This document shows, piece after piece, positions 1 to 6,632 of a stretch of 13,963 nucleotides of DNA. The notes under the pieces are model-generated. The model was not told where the DNA came from. It worked only from the letters and a program-made list of their open reading frames with translations, and ran no database searches. Numbering within the stretch: position 1 is the stretch's first letter; each line of letters begins with the position of its first letter. A program made the translations under genes and the position numbers. This DNA is from Bog-756 sp049521915 (lineage in GTDB: Bacteria > Actinomycetota > Acidimicrobiia > Acidimicrobiales > RAAP-2): NCBI GenBank assembly GCA_049521915.1, contig JBEKOI010000085.1, forward strand, positions 1-13,963. The letters run 5' to 3'.

Positions 1-540
1 GAGTCGGCCGCGGGGCTCTCGGTGCCGTCGTCCGCGGCCGTCCTGCGGACGACCACCGACTTCTTCGCCGCCTACCTCGGTGGCGACCGGGCGGCCCTCG
101 CGGGCATCGCCGGCGACGGGCGACGCGGTGTGACGGTGGTGCGGTTCGATCCGACGGTGGGCTCGAACGCCACCATCCCGCTCCCTCCGACCCCGAAGCT
201 CGACCTCCACGCTGCGGCCACACCGACCACGGGACTGGTGGACGGCCAGGAGGTGACGGTCCGATGGAGCGGCTACACCCCCGGAAAGGTCGTCAACATC
301 CTGCAATGCGCCCCGAGTGTCGTGCGGTCGAACAGCTCTTCGGCCTGCACCTTCGCCAACGCCAAGATCCTCACCCCCGATCCCACAGGGCACGGGTCGG
401 TCCAGCTCAGAATGGTGACGGGCACCGTGGGTGCGGGCGTCTGTGACGCCGCCCATCCGGGATGCCTGATCGTGGTCAACGACGCCAGCTCCACGGCTCC
501 GACGGCCTCGGTCAGGATTCCGGTCAGCTTCGGGTCCTGA
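1..540 (+). CDS. C-terminal part of a secreted protein with a neocarzinostatin-fold domain, probably fused to an alpha/beta hydrolase (5' end missing)
   Basis: The frame is open from base 1, so this is the 3' portion of a longer gene; the GTG at 22 is probably internal. The last ~115 residues (from about base 196) match the neocarzinostatin/macromomycin family. They contain TPTTGLVDGQEVTVRWSGY, then two cysteine pairs (codons at 307 and 346, and at 442 and 463) spaced like the two disulfides of neocarzinostatin, then a final strand PTASVRIPVSF. In known members this immunoglobulin-like fold binds an enediyne chromophore or acts as a general extracellular domain. The preceding stretch (TTDFFAAYLGGDRAAL, then a short linker) resembles the last helix of chlorophyllase or dienelactone-hydrolase-like proteins, so a hydrolase-neocarzinostatin fusion is inferred. 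Nothing nearby suggests enediyne synthesis. The family call is fairly sure; the fusion is tentative because the catalytic part lies outside the window. Confidence 0.8.
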   Translation, partial: ESAAGLSVPSSAAVLRTTTDFFAAYLGGDRAALAGIAGDGRRGVTVVRFDPTVGSNATIPLPPTPKLDLHAAATPTTGLVDGQEVTVRWSGYTPGKVVNILQCAPSVVRSNSSSACTFANAKILTPDPTGHGSVQLRMVTGTVGAGVCDAAHPGCLIVVNDASSTAPTASVRIPVSFGS

Positions 541-544
541 GCCG

Positions 545-841
545 GTGGGTAGCGAGGGCGTGCGCCTCGAGATCCACGTTCGACCGAGCGCATCGTCGAC
601 CGCGGTCGGAGGCGAGTACGACCACGCGCTGGTCGTGCGCGTCGTGGAGCCGGCACACGGGGGGCGGGCGACCGACGCCGCGCTCCGGGCGGTGGCTGAG
701 GCTCTGTCCGTGCCACGCCGGTCGGTGACCCTTGTCAGGGGCGCCTCGAACAAGCGGAAGCTCATCCAGATCGAGGTGGGGGCGGCAGGACGCCAGGGGG
801 TCGAGGTGGCCGCGGCACGCCTTCGGGGCGGCGCTGCCTGA
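545..841 (+). CDS. DUF167 / UPF0235 (YggU-like) family protein
   Basis: A 98-residue protein with the usual length and order of DUF167: an N-terminal strand LEIHVRPSAS, a central VRVVEP followed by a helix of alanine-rich ATDAALRAVAEAL, and the family signature LVRGASNKRKLIQIEV near residues 63-78 (family pattern: G, S/N, R/K, K followed by a hydrophobic strand). The family's molecular role is not established. The GTG start lies 4 nt after the preceding stop codon, so the two genes are probably co-transcribed and translationally coupled. An alternative GTG at 560 would remove five residues. The helix usually carries GKAN; here it is GRATDAAL, a conservative variant. Confidence 0.85.
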   Translation: MGSEGVRLEIHVRPSASSTAVGGEYDHALVVRVVEPAHGGRATDAALRAVAEALSVPRRSVTLVRGASNKRKLIQIEVGAAGRQGVEVAAARLRGGAA

Positions 842-851
842 TCGAGGCCAC

Positions 852-866
852 GGCCCGGATCGGGCC
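852..866. terminator. Possible bidirectional terminator hairpin
   Basis: A perfect 6-bp inverted repeat, GGCCCG and CGGGCC with a 3-nt GAT loop, sits in the 39-nt gap between two convergent genes (DUF167 on plus, GNAT on minus). There is no T-tract on either side, so it would be a weak or Rho-assisted terminator. The assignment rests mainly on position. Confidence 0.4.
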
Positions 867-880
867 CGAGAGCCGCCCCG

Positions 881-1354
881 TCAGCCCCGTGAGTGGTGCA
901 TCTCCCAGCAGTAGGCGAACTCACCGCGGTACGACGGGTCGTAGTGCGAGAATCGGCGCACCTGGAAGTTGGGGTTGCCCGGGCCGACCGGAGGGTAGGA
1001 GACACCGAGCGGTCCGGACGGTTCGAAGCCGAACCGCCCGTAGTACGCGGGGTTGCCCAGCACTACCACCAGTGGGAGATCTGCGAGCTCGGCACGTCGG
1101 AGCAACTCGCTCATCAGCGCGGTCCCGATTCCGATGCCTTGACGTTCCGGACTGACCGCCAGTGGCGCCACCCCCACCACGTCGTGGGGGACCGCTCGGA
1201 GCGACCAGGTGGCCATTGCGATCCCGACCTCCTCCTCGCCGTCACGGCTGTCGTCGGAGAAGGCATCTCGTACCAGGTCGAGTATCGCGCCACGATCCTC
1301 TTCCGAGGCCGTGCGGACGGCGATGTCGGTGCGCACCGGGCCATGATGCACCAT
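881..1354 (-). CDS. GNAT family N-acetyltransferase (YhbS-like), apparently missing part of the core
   Basis: About 157 residues from the ATG at 1354. It shows IAVRTASEEDRGAILDLV (first strand and helix), GVAPLAVSPE followed by the acetyl-CoA phosphate loop RQGIGIGTALM at residues 71-81, then LPLVVVLGNPAYYGRFGF and a C-terminal YDPSYRGEFAYCWE. This order is typical of YhbS-like acetyltransferases, whose substrates are mostly unknown. Between TWSLRAVPH (about residue 57) and DVVGVAPLAV there is no room for the usual second and third beta strands (the 'LVAEDGG..VGHV' segment). About 25-30 residues therefore seem to be lost in frame, and activity is uncertain. An upstream GTG at 1393 with GGAG a few bases before it could add 13 residues. 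It is the last gene of the minus-strand cluster that starts at 3416. Confidence 0.85.
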   Translation of the reverse strand: MVHHGPVRTDIAVRTASEEDRGAILDLVRDAFSDDSRDGEEEVGIAMATWSLRAVPHDVVGVAPLAVSPERQGIGIGTALMSELLRRAELADLPLVVVLGNPAYYGRFGFEPSGPLGVSYPPVGPGNPNFQVRRFSHYDPSYRGEFAYCWEMHHSRG

Positions 1355-1441
1355 CCGGGGAGCGGCGACCCCGGTGCCGCGGCCGACTTTCACGCTCCGG
1401 CCCGACGGAGAACCAGCCGACTGCGGTCCCCGATCGATGGA

Positions 1442-1663
1442 TTAACGGTCGTCCTGCGGATTCGCGGCTCTACGGGCAAAGAGCCAGTAGACGAGTGCAT
1501 TGCCCATCTGAACCGCGCTGGCGAGACGCCACACCCACTTCGGGCCACGGATCTCGTCCGGCTGTCGATGCCCGATGTCCCGCCACGTGAGCGTGGCCAC
1601 GACGACATGTGCGGCAATGAGCGCACCGAGGAGTTTCGGGTCGAATCTGCGTCGGGCCACCAT
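1442..1663 (-). CDS. Small two-helix membrane protein (PLDc_N-like pattern)
   Basis: A 73-residue protein starting at an ATG; an upstream TTG at 1693 is possible but less likely. Two hydrophobic segments, LLGALIAAHVVVATLTW (residues 11-27) and a second near residues 47-62 ending YWLFARR, are joined by a charged linker with RGPKWVWR. The W-D..R..D..GPK-W...Y-FGRR-like pattern resembles the small phospholipase-D N-terminal (PLDc_N) membrane domain common as stand-alone actinobacterial proteins. No catalytic motif is present. No clear Shine-Dalgarno sequence precedes the start. It lies 56 nt downstream of the VOC gene at 1720-2094 and 87 nt before the GNAT gene, all on the same strand. The function is unknown. 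Confidence 0.65.
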   Translation of the reverse strand: MVARRRFDPKLLGALIAAHVVVATLTWRDIGHRQPDEIRGPKWVWRLASAVQMGNALVYWLFARRAANPQDDR

Positions 1664-1719
1664 CCCAGTGTGCCACGGAGACGAACTGACCAAGGCCGGC
1701 GGCCGACCACGAGCCCACC

Positions 1720-2094
1720 TCAGTCAGGGTCGGGAGGGCCGACCATGCAGAACTCATTTCCCTCCGGGTCGGACATGACGAGGACCGTGCCCACGTCGTA
1801 CCGGTGTATTTCGCCGGTGGAGCTCCCGCCGAGCTCCCGGACAACGCTGAGGGCGGCGTCGAGGTCGTCCACCCAGATGTCCAGATGGATACGGGTCTTG
1901 CCCACCTTCTCCTCGGGGACCGGCTGAAAGGTGATGACGGGGCCACCGGCAACGGTCGGCCCGATCCTCGACCACCCGGTCAGGCCAGTGCCCCGAGCCG
2001 GAGCATCGAGCAAACGGCTCCAAAAGGCAGCCACCCTCGACGGACCGACACAGTCCACGGTCACGGCCGCCCACACTGCTCCGGTGGCGATCAT
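1720..2094 (-). CDS. VOC superfamily protein (glyoxalase-like domain)
   Basis: A 124-residue protein with the 'Glyoxalase_6' style of the vicinal-oxygen-chelate fold. It has VTVDCVGPSRVAAFWSRLLD at residues 11-30, ITFQPVPEEKVGKTRIHLDI at 54-73, VDDLDAALSVVRELGG at 75-90, and DPEGNEFCMV at 109-118. The start is placed at the ATG at 2094 because the fold begins immediately after it; the open frame continues upstream without family similarity. Members of this subfamily are usually uncharacterised and often lack the metal ligands of true glyoxalases or bleomycin-resistance dioxygenases. It follows another VOC gene by 81 nt on the same strand but is not a close duplicate of it. Confidence 0.85.
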   Translation of the reverse strand: MIATGAVWAAVTVDCVGPSRVAAFWSRLLDAPARGTGLTGWSRIGPTVAGGPVITFQPVPEEKVGKTRIHLDIWVDDLDAALSVVRELGGSSTGEIHRYDVGTVLVMSDPEGNEFCMVGPPDPD

Positions 2095-2175
2095 GACTCG
2101 AAGGTACTCGGTACCCGGCCGTACCCGACTCATCCGCCTGTGCCATCGTGAGCTCCGGAGAGCCACACCGGAGGA

Positions 2176-2529
2176 TCAGGAAGAGCCGGCCAATGCTGAC
2201 GGATGCTTGGGCTGGTAGAGGCCCAGCCGCCCGCCTCCGGGGAGATGGATCCTCGTCACCGAACCCCACCTCTCCTCCTCCACCTCCGAGCACCGGACGC
2301 CCTTGGCCAGGAGAGCCGCCATCTCGGAACCGAGGTCGTCGCACATGAGATACAACTCGTGCACGCCATCTTCGTCGGCCGGGTGTACTGCCAACTCCGC
2401 CGGAGGCAGCGCGAAGATCAGCCAATCATGACCGGCATCGACCGATGGGTATCCGAGCACATCCCGGAAGAACGCCCGATCGGCGGAGGCGTCCTTGCTG
2501 TAGACGATCACGTGAGCGCCGAAGATCAT
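2176..2529 (-). CDS. VOC superfamily protein (glyoxalase / bleomycin-resistance fold)
   Basis: A 117-residue protein with two beta-alpha-beta-beta-beta half modules. The first opens with MIFGAHVIVYSKDASADRAF and FFRDVLGYP; the second opens with HELYLMCDDLGSEMAALLAKG and closes with RIHLPGGGRLGLYQPKHP. His6 and His57 and the C-terminal LGLYQP strand fall where metal-binding or structural residues sit in this family; the substrate cannot be inferred. The ATG start is well supported by GAGGAGGG ending 4 nt upstream. It is preceded by the isomerase-like gene (gap of 119 nt) and followed by a second VOC gene on the same strand, consistent with a small enzyme operon. Confidence 0.88.
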   Translation of the reverse strand: MIFGAHVIVYSKDASADRAFFRDVLGYPSVDAGHDWLIFALPPAELAVHPADEDGVHELYLMCDDLGSEMAALLAKGVRCSEVEEERWGSVTRIHLPGGGRLGLYQPKHPSALAGSS

Positions 2530-2648
2530 GGTTGCCCTCCTCGGGCCGGGGGTATCCGCCCGCCGATCCTGCCACAGGGTGGCGATGGGCCGGTAGCCGG
2601 CGCGCCCTCTGTCGAGGTCCCGAGGAACGGCCGGTCATGGCGACGGCC

Positions 2649-3416
2649 TTAGGCGTACGTCCGCACCAGGGCCAGGATGTCGCCTGCATCCGGGCCATCT
2701 CCTTCCAGCGTCGTGGCCGCCGGGTCGAGCCGCCTGGCGGCCACGGCACAGAGGTCGACAGCTGACCCCCGGATGGTCGTGACCGCGGGCTCGTCCGGCA
2801 GGAACTCCCACGGTTGGCCGGACGGTCCGACGAGGCGGAAGGCCACGGGACCGCTCATGGTGAGACCCGACAACGCGAATGCGTACGGCAGCGTTCGCCA
2901 GGCCAGCCGTGCGATCAGTTGGAGCCGGTCGGTTGGCTCCAGATCGACTCCCACCGACTCGGCGATGTCCCCGGTGTGGATCCAGGTCTCTGCCAGCCGG
3001 GTGGTGGCCAGTGTCCGAGCCGAAAGGTCCCCCGCGACCCAGGGGACCCGGCTGGAGAGATCCATGTCGCTCAGGATCGCCACCAGGCCGGCCGCCGCCG
3101 CGGTCCACCGATCCAACACGACCTCGAAGGGAACGCCCCGCTCCCGGTCGACCATGGCGGCCACGCTTTCGTCGACGGAGGTTCCTCCTCCCCAGCCGCC
3201 CGTGCTGTCCGGGGCGGCGGCACTGATCCTGCCCGTCAGGCTGGCCACGGCCATCTCGTCCGATTGCGCCAGGTGGAGCAGGACATCGTTCACAGACCAT
3301 CCCGCACACCGGGTGGCTGCCTCCGATTCGGCATCCGTCAGGCCGTCCACGAGTGAAGCTGTTTCGGCTTGCTGGCCGGCCAGCGCCTCGACGACGGGGT
3401 CCACGTGGACGAGCAT
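2649..3416 (-). CDS. DinB-fold, mycothiol-dependent maleylpyruvate isomerase family protein (TIGR03083/TIGR03084-like)
   Basis: A 255-residue protein from the ATG at 3416; the open frame extends further upstream, but that stretch is low-complexity and not family-like. The N-terminal four-helix DinB domain carries CAGWSVNDVLLHLAQSDEM (residues 37-55) and LAETWIHTGDIAESVG (141-156). His48, Glu143 and His147 correspond to the metal ligands known in the Corynebacterium maleylpyruvate isomerase. The C-terminal part (about 185-255), with GPVAFRLVGPSG and IRGSAVDLCAVAARR, matches the MDMPI C-terminal domain. Family members are zinc-dependent thiol enzymes using mycothiol, the actinobacterial thiol; the substrate here is unknown. 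It heads the minus-strand cluster with two VOC genes, a plausible thiol-linked detoxification context. No strong Shine-Dalgarno sequence was seen. Confidence 0.85.
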   Translation of the reverse strand: MLVHVDPVVEALAGQQAETASLVDGLTDAESEAATRCAGWSVNDVLLHLAQSDEMAVASLTGRISAAAPDSTGGWGGGTSVDESVAAMVDRERGVPFEVVLDRWTAAAAGLVAILSDMDLSSRVPWVAGDLSARTLATTRLAETWIHTGDIAESVGVDLEPTDRLQLIARLAWRTLPYAFALSGLTMSGPVAFRLVGPSGQPWEFLPDEPAVTTIRGSAVDLCAVAARRLDPAATTLEGDGPDAGDILALVRTYA

Positions 3417-3687
3417 AGAGGGGCATCGGGAACGGGGCTGCCCACCGTCGGCCGCCGGGCGACGGACGTCGGTCCCCGCCCCCGCCTTCGGCGGAGCCCC
3501 AATCGAGGGGAGCTTCACGGTCCATCAGAGGCGGCCGGAGGCCGTGCCGGCGACGCCGTCTTCGGGTCGGTCCGAACGTCTGTGCGGGACCCCGCAGCAG
3601 CGGTGGCGCCCGTCACCCCGACTCGCTAATGTGCGCTCCTATCGGCTGGTGGTGGCCGGACGGAGATTTGGAATCGGAGGCGGAGAC
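3417..3687. promoter_or_regulatory. Divergent intergenic region with possible promoter elements
   Basis: This 271-nt gap separates the divergently transcribed isomerase-like gene (minus) and the secreted repeat protein gene (plus), so promoters for both must lie here. TAATGT at 3627-3632 fits a TANNNT -10 element for the plus gene and would give a leader of roughly 50 nt; no convincing -35 was found. A 5-bp hairpin CCGCC-TTC-GGCGG lies at 3482-3494. The plus gene has GGAGG at 3676-3680. No small gene was recognised. Confidence 0.3.
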
Positions 3688-5430
3688 GTGAACATTGCTC
3701 AAGACGTGGCCGGCGGCGCGAAGATCCTGGAGACCAAGAGGCCGCGGAAGACCGGTCTGCGCCGGTATTCCACCTCGATGGTCGTCGTCGCGCTGCTCCT
3801 CCTGCCCATCGTGCTCATCGGAGGGGCTTCGGCTGCATCGGCGACCTCCCCCTCGTCGGCCACCTGCACCGGCACCTCGGCCAATCCGGGGCCCCTTCCC
3901 GGCGGAACGTACACGTCGGTATCGGTGACCGGTATCTGTGCCGTCAACGCCGGCCAGGTGGTGGTCACCGGTGACGTCACCGTGCAAGCCGGTGCCGCCC
4001 TGGTGGCCGCGTTCGCCAACAATGACGTCGGAGGTTCGGGAACCTCGGGGCTCACCGTGGACGGGAACATCGACGTGGACAGTGGGGGGACACTTCTCCT
4101 CGGTTGCGAAGCGGCCCATTTCGCCTGCGCCGACGATCCCAACCAGAAGAACCCCACCCTCAACTCCGCCGACACGGTCAAGGGAAGCCTGATCGCCACC
4201 GATCCGCTGGGCGTCGTCGTCCATCTCAGCACCATCGGCGGCGATGCGACCCAGGCCGGTGGTGGCGGAGGGGTCAGTTGCACCCCCTCGGGGATCTTCG
4301 CCAAGTTCGGGTCTCCGCCGTACAGCGACTACGAGGACAACACCATCGGCGGCAACCTGCGGATCACCGGGCTCAACTCCTGCTGGCTCGGAGGTCTGCG
4401 CAACAAGGTCGGCGGCAGCGTCACCTATAACAACAACACCCTGGCCGATCCCGACGCCAATGAGATCCTGACCAGTCAGATCGCGGGCAACTTGATCTGC
4501 GTGGGAGACTCGCCACCCATGGAGTACGGGGACTCCCACGGGCATCCCAACGTGGTCGGAGGCTATGCCACCGGCCAATGTGCCTTCGACGTCGGGCAGC
4601 CGAATCCGGCCCCTGTGCCCGGCAAGGGCGGCAATCCTGCCGGACCTCTCGCCCCCATTGCGGTGCCCAGCTCCACACCGCAGGGATACTGGCTGACGGC
4701 CGGTGACGGCGGGGTGTTCAGCTTCGGGGTGCCCTTCCTCGGGTCCCAGGCCGGCGTCATGAGCCAGCCCGTCGTGGGTGTGGCGGCTGTGCCCGGTGGG
4801 AGCAGCTACAACCTGGCCGGAGCCGGCGGTGCCGTGTACGGGCACGGTCCCCGGTCCTCTGACTGCGCCGGGTTGACGGAAACCCTCAACCAGCCGGTAG
4901 TGGGCGTCGCTGCCGCGCCGGGAGGCAACGGCTGCTGGCTGGCCGCGGCCGACGGCGGGGTCTTCGCTTTCGGGTCCAACGCACCCTTCTTCGGCTCGGC
5001 CGGAGGCCTCTCACTCAACCAGCCGGTGGTCGGCATCGCAGCGACGCCCAACAACGACGGCTACTTCCTGGCGGCCGCCGACGGCGGCGTGTTCTCCTAC
5101 GGTCCGGGGGCGGTGTTCCACGGTTCCATGGGCGGCCAGCACCTCAACCAACCCATCGTCGGGATAGCAGTGGACCCGTCGACCGGCGGCTACTGGTTGG
5201 TGGCCAAGGACGGTGGCGTCTTCAGCTTCGACGCCCCGTTCCTGGGTTCATTGGGGGGCACCCCGCTCAACGCGCCGGTCGTGGGCATCACCGCCGCGCC
5301 CACCGGTGACGGCTACTACCTGGTGGCCTCCGACGGTGGGATCTTCGCCATCGGGCCGGGAGCCACCTTCCAAGGGTCGACCGGCGACCTCAAGCTCGCC
5401 GTGCCCATGGTCGGAATGTCGCTCGGCTGA
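3688..5430 (+). CDS. Secreted protein with beta-rich N-terminal half and six C-terminal blade-like repeats
   Basis: A 580-residue protein. The GTG start at 3688 is preceded by GGAGG with 7-nt spacing; the open frame runs upstream to 2677, but that part is antisense to the isomerase gene and unlike a protein. A basic stretch (RPRKTGLRR) is followed by the hydrophobic MVVVALLLLPIVLIGGASA, a signal peptide or anchor. Residues ~58-320 are Gly/Thr/Asn-rich with recurrent short strands (VVVTGDVTVQAGA, LTVDGNIDVDSGG, NTIGGNLRITG, NKVGGSVTYNNN, SQIAGNLICVGD), which resemble a parallel beta-helix or bactofilin-like polymerising fold and carry several cysteines. Residues 332-580 are six copies of a ~41-residue repeat (GGYWLVAKDGGVFSF, then GS.GG..LN.PVVGIAA.P), a unit frequent in Acidimicrobiia exported proteins. 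No enzyme motif is visible. A role at the cell surface is inferred. Confidence 0.85.
   Translation: MNIAQDVAGGAKILETKRPRKTGLRRYSTSMVVVALLLLPIVLIGGASAASATSPSSATCTGTSANPGPLPGGTYTSVSVTGICAVNAGQVVVTGDVTVQAGAALVAAFANNDVGGSGTSGLTVDGNIDVDSGGTLLLGCEAAHFACADDPNQKNPTLNSADTVKGSLIATDPLGVVVHLSTIGGDATQAGGGGGVSCTPSGIFAKFGSPPYSDYEDNTIGGNLRITGLNSCWLGGLRNKVGGSVTYNNNTLADPDANEILTSQIAGNLICVGDSPPMEYGDSHGHPNVVGGYATGQCAFDVGQPNPAPVPGKGGNPAGPLAPIAVPSSTPQGYWLTAGDGGVFSFGVPFLGSQAGVMSQPVVGVAAVPGGSSYNLAGAGGAVYGHGPRSSDCAGLTETLNQPVVGVAAAPGGNGCWLAAADGGVFAFGSNAPFFGSAGGLSLNQPVVGIAATPNNDGYFLAAADGGVFSYGPGAVFHGSMGGQHLNQPIVGIAVDPSTGGYWLVAKDGGVFSFDAPFLGSLGGTPLNAPVVGITAAPTGDGYYLVASDGGIFAIGPGATFQGSTGDLKLAVPMVGMSLG
4681..5427 (+). repeat. 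Six tandem ~41-codon repeats (GYWLVA-DGGVFSFG type)
   Basis: The aromatic position of each copy is encoded at 4687, 4807, 4933, 5062, 5191 and 5314, giving spacings of 120, 126, 129, 129 and 123 nt. The consensus is G-Y-W/F/Y-L-V/A-A-x-DGGVF-S/A-F/Y-G, then F-x-GS-x-GG-x-x-LN-x-PVVGIAA-x-P. Copy 2 is the most divergent (AGAGGAVYGHGP plus an extra cysteine) and copy 3 has Cys in place of Tyr. The six copies might form a closed six-bladed propeller, which is an inference from copy number and repeat length. Confidence 0.85.
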
Positions 5431-5662
5431 GCCGGCTCGACCCACGGACCGGGCACTCCCTCGCCCGCTCGAAGGGCGGAGCGTCTGACCGGGTCGTAGC
5501 TGACGACGCGTCCTGTGGAGATGCAGCTGACGCGCCCAGCACCTCTACACCGCCCCCCCGGCCGACCTGATCCCGGGTCGCCGACGGTTCAGGGCCACTC
5601 GATCGTCGCTCCGGTCCCACCGAAGTTGTGGGATCATCGACCGACACCCTCGGAGGCAAGAC
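5431..5662. other. Intergenic leader region of the methyltransferase gene, with a hairpin
   Basis: This 232-nt gap contains no recognisable gene. A short weak hairpin CGCCC/GGGCG (5462-5478, 7-nt loop) follows the upstream stop and may help termination. A second hairpin, TCCCAC-CGAAGTT-GTGGGA (5615-5633), extends by one G-T and one G-C pair. It ends 29 nt before the GTG start and would lie in the leader RNA. No clear -35/-10 pair was found. Confidence 0.35.
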
Positions 5663-6538
5663 GTGGCCCAGCCCAAGCCGTCGCAAGATGCCGTCAAGGC
5701 GTCGCAGGAACTCCAGGCCCAGGCAGACGCTCACGGATGGATGCACACCATCGACCTGGGCAATGGAGTGGTCACCAAGGGCCATGGGGTTCACTGGCAC
5801 GGTCCGGAGACGTTTCCGGATTTTGCTGGCCGGAGCGTTCTCGACATCGGAGCTTGGGACGGGTTCTACTCTTTCCTGGCCGAGCGGCACGGGGCCAGCC
5901 GTGTCGTGGCCCTGGACCACTACGCCTGGGGCGTGAATGTCAACGCCCGAAACGACTATTGGGCGGAGTGCGTCGCCACGGGAACGCTCCCCGATCACTC
6001 ACGGGATGTGACTGACTTCTGGGAGCCCGAGCTCCCGGGTCGGTGTGCCTTCCGGTTCGCACGCGAGGCGCTCGGATCAAAGGTTGAAGAGACGGTCGGT
6101 GACTTCGCCACGATGGACGTCAGAGCCCTCGGCGTCTTCGACATCGTCCTCTTCCTGGGGGTCCTCTATCACCTGAAGGACCCGCTCGGATGCATGGAGA
6201 GGGTGCGGGCCGTCACCTCGGACGTCGCCGTCATCGAGACCGAGGCGGTTCATCTGGAAGGTCATGACGATGCCTCGCTCCTTCAGCTGCATGCCGGAAA
6301 TGAATTGCGGGGCGACTTCGGAAACTGGTACGTGCCCACCATCCAAGGCCTGCACAGCCTGTGCCGTGCTGCCGGTTTTTCATCGGTCAGAACCATCGTC
6401 GGTCCTCCGAGCGCACCTCCTTTGGAAGCAGAATCCCTGAGCCAGAGGACGAGACGTCGCGTCGCCGGAGTACCTCGGCTGGAACGTCCTTCCCCACCGT
6501 CGGCAAATTATCGAGCGGTCGTTCACGCGTTGGCTTGA
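5663..6538 (+). CDS. Class I SAM-dependent methyltransferase, DUF1698/CmoB-like
   Basis: A 291-residue protein; the GTG start has GGAGG at 5652-5656 with 6-nt spacing. An N-terminal GWMHTIDLGNGVVTKG (25-40) is typical of the CmoB/DUF1698 group. The SAM-binding motif I is VLDIGAWDGFYSF (59-71) and the acidic residue after strand 2 is Asp85 in VVALDHYAW. FDIVLFLGVLYHLKDPL (159-175) is the motif IV/V region, and NWYVPTIQGLHSL (221-233) matches the C-terminal signature. CmoB itself modifies tRNA wobble uridine with carboxy-SAM, but no CmoA gene is adjacent. Related DUF1698 proteins methylate sugars or small molecules, so the substrate is unresolved. The last ~45 residues are Arg/Ser/Pro-rich and less conserved. 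Confidence 0.88.
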   Translation: MAQPKPSQDAVKASQELQAQADAHGWMHTIDLGNGVVTKGHGVHWHGPETFPDFAGRSVLDIGAWDGFYSFLAERHGASRVVALDHYAWGVNVNARNDYWAECVATGTLPDHSRDVTDFWEPELPGRCAFRFAREALGSKVEETVGDFATMDVRALGVFDIVLFLGVLYHLKDPLGCMERVRAVTSDVAVIETEAVHLEGHDDASLLQLHAGNELRGDFGNWYVPTIQGLHSLCRAAGFSSVRTIVGPPSAPPLEAESLSQRTRRRVAGVPRLERPSPPSANYRAVVHALA

Positions 6539-6569
6539 ATCAGCGGTCCCGATTGCGATGACGGCGGGG

Positions 6570-6583
6570 GCCATCGGGATGGC
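6570..6583. terminator. Possible bidirectional terminator hairpin
   Basis: GCCAT-CGGG-ATGGC is a perfect 5-bp stem (6 bp if the inner C-G pair closes). It lies in the 94-nt gap between the convergent methyltransferase gene and the minus-strand gene at 6633. No T-tract follows on either strand. It is assigned mainly by position. Confidence 0.35.
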
Positions 6584-6632
6584 TGATGGTTCCGACACCT
6601 GACCGCCCACGAAGGCCGGCGGTGACACGCGA

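Noticed and set aside
22..540. GTG at 22 as the true start of the neocarzinostatin-domain gene
   Set aside because: The frame is open to base 1, there is no ribosome-binding site before 22, and a signal peptide is missing, so the gene is better read as truncated by the window edge.
893..1927. Long plus-strand open frame across the GNAT, membrane and VOC genes
   Set aside because: It lies antisense to three recognisable genes, and its Arg/Pro/His-rich translation has no family pattern; such frames are common opposite GC-rich coding DNA.
3482..3494. Terminator at CCGCC-TTC-GGCGG
   Set aside because: Neither strand has a gene ending here; both neighbouring genes start from this region, so it is noted only as a local hairpin.
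2677..3687. Upstream in-frame extension of the secreted repeat protein
   Set aside because: It is antisense to the isomerase-like gene with its intact metal ligands, is rich in Ser/Arg/Pro without domain signal, and would bury the signal peptide. The GTG at 3688 has a good GGAGG.
3613..4845. Minus-strand open frame of about 410 codons opposite the secreted repeat protein
   Set aside because: The translation is Gly/Val/Asp/His-rich shadow sequence of the plus-strand repeats, and no start signal or family pattern was seen.
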